This document shows, in pieces, positions 56,391-64,000 of a stretch of DNA of 64,000 bases. The stretch comes from Clitopilus passeckerianus (taxonomy: Eukaryota > Basidiomycota > Agaricomycetes > Agaricales > Entolomataceae). Where the stretch lies: assembly GCA_944990035.1 (NCBI GenBank), contig CALYLX010000054.1, positions 124,001-188,000 on the forward strand, written 5' to 3'. A model generated the notes under the pieces. It was given only the letters and a program-made list of their open reading frames with translations. It made no database searches and was not told the DNA's origin. The position numbers and the translations under genes are program-made. How positions within the stretch are numbered: position 1 is the first letter of the stretch; every line of letters starts with the position of its first letter.

Positions 56391-59332
56391 AGGCGTCCCC
56401 TCGCCTCTTCTTGCCTGGGCGGCGAACCCCGAAGGATCCATCCCATAGCATCTAGTCTTGGAAGGTAATTTAAGTCAAAATATTGAAGCATGGTAACGGC
56501 ATTGTTACTGGACGGACATTGTAGACGTCACACACCTCTTTTGCATCTTTCATGATCACACATACAATACGTACGCAACTCATCGCAGCAACTCATGGTC
56601 TTTCTTCCCCTTTACTACCTGTTTTTCTTCCTCCTTTCGAGATGAACTCGGCATTTTTTGTTATTACCCTTTGGCCCGGCGTATATATACCCTACACTAC
56701 CCACCATCCTCCCGCTTTCCAGAGACTTGCATGTTTTACGTTTCGTTTGACTTGCTTTTCGTCGGATTACCCTTTGTTGCTTTGGCCATTATCTGCTCCT
56801 GGCTCGGCGACGTGCTCTCCCCCTACCTACCTCCCATCCACCCGTGGCTCCGTCAGCGTTCCCCTCTCTTACATTACATTCATTTTACAACCCCCCAGCT
56901 GACTATATGCATATCTGGGCTATGCGTGTAGGCTTGCGCCTCCCCTACCGTTTTGTTAAAGACTTTCTTGTTTATATTTGTTTGCTTTTTGGGTGCTGGA
57001 TGGTGCTCTGCCTGTCGTTTCTCTCGCTTTTTAGTGGATACGCTACCTATTGCTACTGGACAATAAAACAATGGCGTACGCGCAGATAGAATGAAGTTTA
57101 GCGGGTGTGAGTGTGTGAGGTTGTGGGAATGGTGTTGGTGCTTGGTTGGTCCGGGCTCCGCAGTCTTCATTCCGAACGGTTATGTCGTCGCTGCAGGACT
57201 CGGTGTGGTGGATGTATCGGAGAGCAGGCCACCTTTGGCTCTCGTTTAATTCTACATTCCATGCTGCCCACTCGTAGAGCGGTTTATTCTGACGTCCACA
57301 AAACCCCTCGTTGATAAGCCAAGCTGGCGAACAATCTTCTATCATTTCCAGAGTCCTAGCCATGTCCAATCCTCAGCCAACTCCCGTCACTGAGGCTTCC
57401 ACCGTGTTCGCTCTCGTTCGCGTCACCACTCCTATTAAATCATTTGGTTTCTCATCACTACACCGATTTGTTCGTTCCCATCTGGATACGAGACCGCGCT
57501 CCCTTGGACACTGATAGATACACCAAACCTCCTCGTTTTAGGGTACATTGCGAGTTGTAGTACTAGTCACGGCAATAATGATCACCTTCTCCATCGTTCA
57601 ATGCATCAAAGTTCGCATGACATAGGCGCTGGAAAAGTATTTCCCCAAGACCGCTTCCGGGCCGGTGATTTTTGAAAAGAAAAGACCGACGAGTGCCTTG
57701 AATCCCGAATTCTTTTCCAGGGGCACTTGTCGGGTACGTGGCAAATCCCTTCCAAACCTGTTGATGAAAGGTCCCTGCTCTTCATTCCACACGAGTATCC
57801 TAAAGTCCTGCTGTGAGCGCTACTGACTGGCTTCAACAGCATAGGCCACCCCTCCGCGAAAGCCTAGTATACTAACGACAGTCACCAAGCTATCCGAACA
57901 CTGGCTACACGATTTAAACAGTCCGCATTGTGTGCCTTTTGACTTTTTATCTGCGGAACTTGGGGGTGTTGTGGAGGTAGCAATTAGGGTCAATTAGAGA
58001 CCGGACTTCGGGGACACGGCGTCTGCTTAAGCGCCGTTACCATATCTTCGTATTTGAGAATAGTTTCCAAACAGAACCACAAACAGGCTGTATATTGTTG
58101 CTATACTCAGTCAGCAAGTAGCTAGGAATTTACTTTAAACACACGAAAATACATCCTATCATCTAAAGTAGTCTACAAAGTGACGGGGAAATTTAGCTCT
58201 CTCATGTTCGGTGCGATACGGGATCTTGGCAGCGTCGAGACTCGTAATGGACAATGACAGCGCCCATGGGTTATGGGCGCCAATTACCAATTTCTTGGGT
58301 GACCGAAGAGAAGACCCGGGAAAGGAAATGCTGGAAAACATTTGTCCGGATTTTATCAAATAAGGCATCAGAAACTCAGGAACTGACCGGATAAGGATGG
58401 GATAAGAGTATTCAAGGACAGATCCTGAGGTGAAAGAGAGTCTGGAGGGGTCATCAAAAAAAGGAACCTTTAGGGACATCAGGCCTTATGAACGGCACCG
58501 CTCGCTTATCAAGGTATGTTGACTAAGATTTCCCCCGCGACCCTACGGGTACGCATCTACAATGAGAGGAATTGCTACACCAGTGATCCTTCAGGTTCAA
58601 CCTTCTTCCTCTAGCCAAACGATGTCCGAGAACAGTTGCTCTCGTCTTCAAGCTCGATAGCAAGGCCTCATCGTGAAAGCACGCTATCACGCGCACGGTG
58701 ATCAAGGTAAAATCAAAGGTACATGCTCCGCACGATCGCCGCCAGATTCACACACAGTAAAATACCTCCATCTTCTCCATTCATTTGCGCTGATGCGGGA
58801 TCATATCAATCACGCGTCTACTTACAATCAAGGCCCCATTATCTGTGGAGTGTATTCGCACCTCGTTTCCAGTGAATTTTCAGCGAGTAGCCTTCACGAC
58901 GCACTAATTTTGGGGGTTGCTTAGTTTTCTGGAGACGGCCCCACTTATTGATGAAATGTTCCGGGAGGCCTAAAGACTGGTTGGAGGTCTACCTGCACGC
59001 TGCCCACTCCACCCCGGTCTATCCCTGTCTACGAATTGGAGGACATCAGTACTGACGTGGGTTTGTAAGATACAGCAGGAATGGTTCTTGTCCCGCCGCT
59101 GAAGGATTCTCTCTATATAACGGCAGGAGGGCGTGAGAAATATTGGGGCCGCGCTAGCGTTTTTGGAGCCACTATAACGGCGCTATTTTCCGATTTGAGC
59201 GAAATTGGAATACCTAATTTTTGTAATATTCTCTTTTCGGAAAAACATACTCAAAAACATATTCCCGTCACTCGTTACCTCGACCATTGGCACCGACACA
59301 GCTATTAGCTTGATGCCAGCTTACCCCCTGCT
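56391..59332. other. 2.9-kb stretch with no clear gene
   Basis: There are pyrimidine-rich, weakly coding frames at 56552-57089 (plus) with hydrophobic translations but no motif. A frame from 57361 (MSNPQPTPVTEASTVFALV) and a minus frame ending at 57598 (FKALVGLFFSKITGPEAVLG) are protein-like but isolated. The core CTGCTTAAGCGCCG at 58021-58034 matches the repeat at 30626 and 35847. No gene can be supported. Confidence 0.35.
58159..58300 (-). pseudogene. Possible tiny relic of a GFA gene 5' end
   Basis: The minus-strand reading LDAAKIPYRTEHERAKFPRH resembles VDSAKIPFHTDMYHRNPCRH of the dead GFA gene. At DNA level CGGGATCTTGGCAGCGTCGA (58218-58237) matches TGGGATCTTGGCAGAATCGA near 53250. Only about 60 bp support this. 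Confidence 0.35.
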
Positions 59333-60921
59333 ATGATTCTATCTATCGCAGGCTTCCACCCGCGCTCCTTAAACTTCAAGCTATTCCTCCTAGGCTGCAC
59401 ATTCACATTCTCTCTTTCGTTTCTCTACATTTACGGCTACCCCTCCTCCATCACCTCCTACTTCTTCCCCCAGACCCAAACCAAAACCGAAGGCAGCTTC
59501 GGATTTGAAGCCGTTCCTGGGACATGCCCACCACGAGCGTACTCGAACGGACGATGGACAGGTCCACATTACAGGACTGACGAACGAACTATGACGAACG
59601 AGACGCAGGCGCTCAGTTTTTCTGGGTTCGAAGGGTGCGCTAGTGGGCGTGAGTTCTGGTGGCATCTTGCCTCCGACAACAAGGCTCAGTGGGACAGGTT
59701 CCCCGATGCCCAATCCTACCGTTGGGATGTAGGGAAGGACGACGGTTGCGAAGGGTTCGAGTCGTCGTTGACCCCCAACGGGGACATGGATAAAGAGAAA
59801 ATGGTCAAAGATATGGTTGAGCAGGGTGGCTGGCTGATGTTGGGCGACTCGATAACTGAAGGACATTTCTTCTCCCTGTCGTGTTCGTTGTACCCACACG
59901 TTATCGCTACACCCACGTACACACCCAACTCCTTCTTCGACCGCGCCTGGCCGCAGAATTTATACCTCAACCCCGAGTCTCCATTATGGAAGAACAAGGA
60001 ACTGTACTTCCCGCCTCACTTCAACATCACCGATACCCCACTCGCCACCTTCCGCCGTGTCGATCTGCTCATGACCCAGGACGAGCTCGCCGAGCTGCAC
60101 GACGACCTTTACCCTCCTTCTACGACCTACAACAAGAACGACGTAGAGCCGTTCAAGCTGTTCTCCGAGGAACAGGCCTGGTCGTTGAGCCCAAAAGAAT
60201 ACATGCCTCTATTCTTCCAACGAAACTACAGCACCATCGTCGTCTCCACCGCCGGGCACTGGACCGTCACCCTCTTCGGTGGGTACGGGCCTAAAAGGAA
60301 CTGGACGATCCCCGAGGGTGCCAAAGGAGGCATCGACGGCGTCATCGATTTCTTCGGGCATGCTATGGACAAATGGGCCAGCGAGGTCCAGGGCGCTTTG
60401 GATGAGAAGGCTAAGGAGGAGAGTAAAGATGGTGGAAAGCCGAAGAAGAGGCAGGTTGTGGTAAGGGCGTATCTGCCTGGCCATGAGGACTGTCATAATG
60501 CGAGGCAGCCGTGGACGAGTATCCAGCCTATGTGGTGGAACTGGTATAATTGGGGAAGGATTTGGGAGTATAATGAGGTTTTTGAGGTCGGTTTGCTTTT
60601 ATCATGTCAATCGTTCCGAAGCTGATATGATATCGTGTTCCCAGACTCTACTAACTCGGAAGGCGGAGAAATACCCTGACATTCATTACCTTGCTATCGA
60701 GCGCCCTGGTAGATTGCGTCCTGATGCTGTACGTCTTTCCTCGCTTCCCTTTCGCCCTGAACTTGGCATTGATTTATGAATATGAACAGCATGCAACTGG
60801 TGATTGCCTCCATATCATGGCTGGCGCTGGCGTCATGGAGGGGTGGTCACATTATATCTGGCACTTTGTTTCCAAGGAACTTGGACGAGCACGGAAGACT
60901 AGGATTAATGGTAATTTATAG
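59333..60921 (+). CDS. PC-esterase (GDSL/SGNH-like, Cas1/TBL family), type II membrane protein
   Basis: Three exons (59333-60586, 60645-60728, 60790-60921) give 489 residues. A short cytosolic start is followed by one signal anchor (LFLLGCTFTFSLSFLYIYGY), then a lumenal domain beginning with a Cys-rich WTGPHYRTDERTM, TBL-like region. The catalytic GDS motif is LMLGDSITEGHFFSLSC and the C-terminal DxxH is GDCLHIM, split from the rest by the last intron; together they give the Ser-His-Asp triad. N-glycosylation sequons (NET, NIT, NYS, NWT) fit a Golgi lumenal enzyme. Plant TBL proteins and the related region of fungal Cas1 O-acetylate polysaccharides, so transfer or removal of acetyl groups on cell-wall glycans is the likely role. 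The second and third exons are small but keep the family's ending (YIWHFVSKEL). Confidence 0.85.
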
Positions 60922-60997
60922 GGACTCTTAGAAAAGCGTATATGCGCGTATATATATAAAGCAGCCTGCCCTTCGTCGTGTTATCAGGAGGAGGGCG

Positions 60998-61180
60998 TTG
61001 CTCTGGACTGGAATATCATTATAATACCTGGACATTTAATTCCAAACGGTTGCGAGTTCGATCCCCTGCTATGCTATTGCTTTCAATCTGAGTCGCCCTC
61101 TCGAGGAATGGCTCTCTTGCTCTGGACTGGAACACCATACTTGGACATCCAATTCAAGAGTCTGCGAGTTCGATCCTCTC
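60998..61180 (+). repeat. Two tRNA-like repeat units with B-box motif
   Basis: Two related units, 60998-61067 and 61118-61180, each start TTGCTCTGGACTGGAA and end (T)GCGAGTTCGATCC. The ending fits the RNA polymerase III B-box (GGTTCGANNCC). Neither folds as a good cloverleaf in my hands; the T-stem is imperfect. They may be tRNA pseudogenes or a tRNA-derived short element. Confidence 0.4.
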
Positions 61181-61302
61181 CTGAGGCTTACTTCGGAATC
61201 GTTCTCGAAACTGCTGTGGCGCTCAAAGGTCGCGTTAAGCTCACGTGATCTCATGGCATTATCTCCTACCCTCTCGGCTCGTCACTGAAGGTAGCGCTTA
61301 GG

Positions 61303-61320
61303 CAGCACCACCACCACCAC
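61303..61320 (+). repeat. Short (CAC)n run
   Basis: GCACCACCACCACCACCAC lies about 70 bp upstream of the RBR ligase start codon, in its promoter or 5' leader. Confidence 0.7.
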
Positions 61321-61387
61321 AGCTTTGGACCCATACCCTTTGTTCTTATCAACCAACTTCAAGGATACACCCCACAGCGATTCCAAG

Positions 61388-63676
61388 ATGTCCGATTACG
61401 ATATTGAAAACGACAGCGACTACTACGACGATGAGGAGATGATAGATGGTACTCAAGATGGTCAGACGCCTGATGCTCCCTGTTGAATCCAGATATTGAC
61501 GAAACGCTGTTTTTAATAGACTTTACGGATGAGGATGATATGGATACGGAAGGCCTGGGCGGAAGCTTTCTCATCGACACGAAGCACAAGCTCAAGAATT
61601 ACGAGATCCCGTACGAGTCGCTGAGTCAGAGGGAGGTCGAGAAGTCCATGCAGGAGGACGTCGATCACATTTGTGGTATACTAGGCGTTGACGTGAGTCT
61701 ATTCACCCCTCTACACACCTTTCACAACTAGGGCTCACAGAATCTCGCAGTCGGACATCGCGAATTTGCTGCTACGCTACATGAAATGGAACAAAGAGCG
61801 GCTAATTGAAAAATACATGGATAACGGCACCTCAATCATGGTGGCAGCAGGGGCAGCCATCGAAGAGCCTTCATCCCAAGCTGCCCCAATACGGTCCAAC
61901 AGCTCTTTCAGCCAACCGCAGATGCCCACACGCCGGTCTTCCCGCACCGCTTCCAAACTCCTAGGTCTCGTCGGTGCCGGCGGGACCAAATCTTCATCAT
62001 CATCAGCATCCAAATCTCCCACTTCACCTAGTTCAACAACGCGATATACCAGATCCGCATCTCCGCCGAAAGATGGACCTTTTACCTGCCCGATCTGCTG
62101 TGACGACACGCCGTCCCTCCGGCCTCTCAGTCTGGACTGCTCACACCAGTTCTGCTCGAACTGCTGGACGGACTATCTCCGCTCGAAAATCCTGGACGAG
62201 TCGGAGATCTCAATACGGTGTATGGCGGAAGCCTGTAGCTTGGTCGCTCCAGACTCTTTCATCTGTACCATCTTGGTTCCCTCAGATCCAGCAGCCGACG
62301 CAGATCTCTCCCCTGAAGAGAAGAAAGACAAAAGCAAGCTCTGGGCACGGTTCCAGGAACTGATTCTACGTCATTTCGTGGGGTGCAATAACGCCTTGAA
62401 ATACTGCCCTTACCCATCTTGCACCAACACCGTCTCGTGCCCCTCCGCTGCGTCAAAAAGCAGTCGCACGACCATCGTTCCTATTGTCTCCTGCGGTGCG
62501 CGAGGGATTGGAGGTGCGGATGGGGAGAAGGCGGATCAGGGCGGGACGTCAAGTGGGCTGGGGCTGGCGGGGAAGGAGCACCAGTTCTGCTTTGGGTGCA
62601 CGGTTGAGAGCGATCATAGGCCGGTGGTGTGTGCCGTGGCGAAGTTGTGGCTGAAGAAGTGTGCGGATGATAGTGAGACGGCGAATTGGATTAAGAGTAA
62701 TACGAAGGAGTGTCCGACGTGTCAGAGTACGATTGAGAAGAATGGGGGGTGCAAGTGAGTTTTTCTTTGCGATGGTATGGAGTACGGATGCTGATGAGTC
62801 GTGTTTACAGCCATATGACGTGCAAGAAATGCAAAGGAGAGTTCTGTTGGGTGTGCATGGGTGAGTGGCGATAATTTATCTTGTTTCCGCCGAATATTCA
62901 TTTCTTCGCGCATATAGGCCCATGGTCTGAACACGGTACCGCCTGGTACTCATGCAACCGATACGACGAGAAAGCCGGTGTCGAGGCTCGCGACTCCCAA
63001 AGCCGAAGTCGTGCATCTCTCGAACGATATCTCCATGTAAGTCCGCTCCACCTTCCAGCCCATCATCCAACTTACACCTGGCCCCAGTATTACAACCGCT
63101 GGGCCAACCACGAGCAATCCGCCAAGCTCTCAATCGACCTATACAGCAAGACCGAGAAAAAGATGGAGGAGATGCAGATCACCTCCTCGCTCACCTGGAT
63201 CGAGGTGCAGTTCATGAAGAAGGCGGTTGAGGAGGCCGAGAAGTGTAGGACGACGCTGAAGTGGACGTATGCGATGGCTTATTACCTTGCAAAGGGAAAT
63301 CAGAAGGATTTGTTTGAGGATAATCAGAGGTATGTTTTCACTTGGTGCCTTTCGTTCATGGGATTTGGTGCTTAAGATACGGAAAACAGGGATCTGGAAA
63401 AGGCAGTGGAAGATCTCTCAGAGCTGCTCGAGTCGCCTATCGAGCCAGAGAATATACCGTCTTTGAGACAGAAAGTTACGGATAAGACTGTAAGTTACCC
63501 CCACCACCTCGCTATATGCGCGTTTCCCAACTTCGTTTCGCCTCCAGGTGTACGTGCAGAAACGCAACGAGATCGTCCTGGAGGATACAGCAACTGGATT
63601 CATGGAAGGTCGATGGAAGTGGAATGCTACTGTTGATGGATTCGACGAGCCGGATAAGGATGCGGTTGCGTATTAG
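61388..63676 (+). CDS. Ariadne-type RBR E3 ubiquitin ligase
   Basis: Eight exons (61388-61460, 61520-61692, 61751-62754, 62811-62860, 62918-63036, 63088-63329, 63390-63489, 63548-63676) give 629 residues. The acidic N-terminus is MSDYDIENDSDYYDDEE, followed by a UBA-like region (VDHICGILGVDSDIANLLLR). RING1: CPICCDDTPS, CSHQFCSNCWTDYL. The IBR domain (KYCPYPSCTNTV, HQFCFGCTVES) has a Gly-rich insert. RING2: CPTCQSTIEKNGGCNHMTC, KGEFCWVC; the Cys in GGCNHM is the position of the catalytic residue that takes ubiquitin as a thioester, and its neighbouring Asn codon is split by an intron. A C-terminal Ariadne domain follows (YYNRWANHEQSAKLS, FMKKAVEEAEKCRTTLKW). In animals HHARI is activated by neddylated cullins and works with SCF-type ligases, which suits a genome rich in F-box genes. 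Confidence 0.92.
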
Positions 63677-64000
63677 GGGAGCCTGAGGGTTCTGCTGAGG
63701 CCAAGTTTCATGTAGTTTACGCATATCTCATTTCTGGCTTCTTTTCTTACATGGACCGAATGTCGAATACTAGTCTATCACCTAATTATCGCTGTTGCTT
63801 TACACCTCGAAATCTTTGGGCTCAAAGCCTAATCATCGTACTGGCCCTTAGGGAGTCAGCCTCAGCCGCACAGGTGGCCAAAAATCTCCTTAACCGCCTC
63901 TCGAGCTTCCCGAGCACCCCGGAAGCCAAAATTAAGGGGCGAATATGTAGTTGAAAATGACCATCATACTACTGGAGGTCGTGAATTGTATTAGAAAAAT
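63677..64000. other. 3' flank of the RBR gene to window end
   Basis: A short plus-strand frame (63751-63954) has no motif. Nothing else is recognised before the window ends. Confidence 0.4.

Noticed and set aside
56552..57089. Overlapping plus-strand open frames with hydrophobic translations
   Set aside because: The sequence is pyrimidine-rich, which makes hydrophobic translations in several frames; no motif and no consistent exon structure.
57361..57600. Possible AIG1-like GTPase relic (frame beginning MSNPQPTP with a later LIDTPNL phrase)
   Set aside because: No P-loop, the DTPN phrase is in a different frame, and no other family motif follows; too little to call.
60998..61180. Two functional tRNA genes
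   Set aside because: The B-box is good, but I could not form acceptor and anticodon stems; listed as tRNA-like repeats instead.

Overview
This window looks like the nuclear genome of a basidiomycete fungus, most probably an Agaricomycete. Genes are interrupted by many short introns of about 50-65 bp with GT..AG ends, there are no operons, genes lie on both strands, and several families are typical of mushroom-forming fungi: F-box/leucine-rich proteins, DUF6533-type seven-helix membrane proteins, AIG1-like GTPases, polyporopepsin-like aspartic proteases and a Cps1-like glycosyltransferase. The species cannot be named from sequence alone. Exon borders were placed by hand, by requiring GT (rarely GC) donors, AG acceptors, a continuous frame and agreement with family motifs or with the local paralogue.

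Left third (1-23.6 kb): an accessory region shaped by tandem duplication and gene decay. It holds a broken F-box gene at the left edge; three tandem Arf-like GTPase genes with a C-terminal extension domain (one dead, two intact); a GPI-anchored aspartic protease; a 2.2-kb tandem duplication carrying an F-box gene (left copy dead, right copy intact) and a severed 3' piece of a neighbouring plus-strand gene; a seven-helix membrane protein; fragments of an F-box and a TPR gene; and three AIG1-like GTPase copies (one truncated, one intact with a GC-AG intron, one dead).

Middle (23.8-47.5 kb): mostly housekeeping genes. In order: tRNA-Glu(CUC); a MIOS/Sea4 homologue (TORC1 control through GATOR2/SEACAT); an F-box-like gene; a ubiquitin-like-domain gene; a full-length Xaa-Pro aminopeptidase homologue that has lost two of its five metal ligands; a tiny gene consisting only of a Sin3-type PAH1 domain; the RNA exonuclease Rex1; an allantoate-permease-type MFS transporter; a Gfo/Idh/MocA oxidoreductase; and a large disordered nuclear protein. 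A ~150-bp sequence is repeated upstream of both the ubiquitin-like gene and the PAH1 gene.

Right third (48-64 kb): a GFA-domain gene and its dead duplicate on either side of an uncharacterised, possibly damaged gene; a family-2 glycosyltransferase of the Cps1/hyaluronan-synthase type; a sparse 3-kb stretch with a possible GFA relic; a membrane-anchored PC-esterase (Cas1/TBL-like); and an Ariadne-type RBR ubiquitin ligase. The glycosyltransferase and the esterase could both act on surface polysaccharide. No CRISPR array, insertion sequence or clear transposon was seen.
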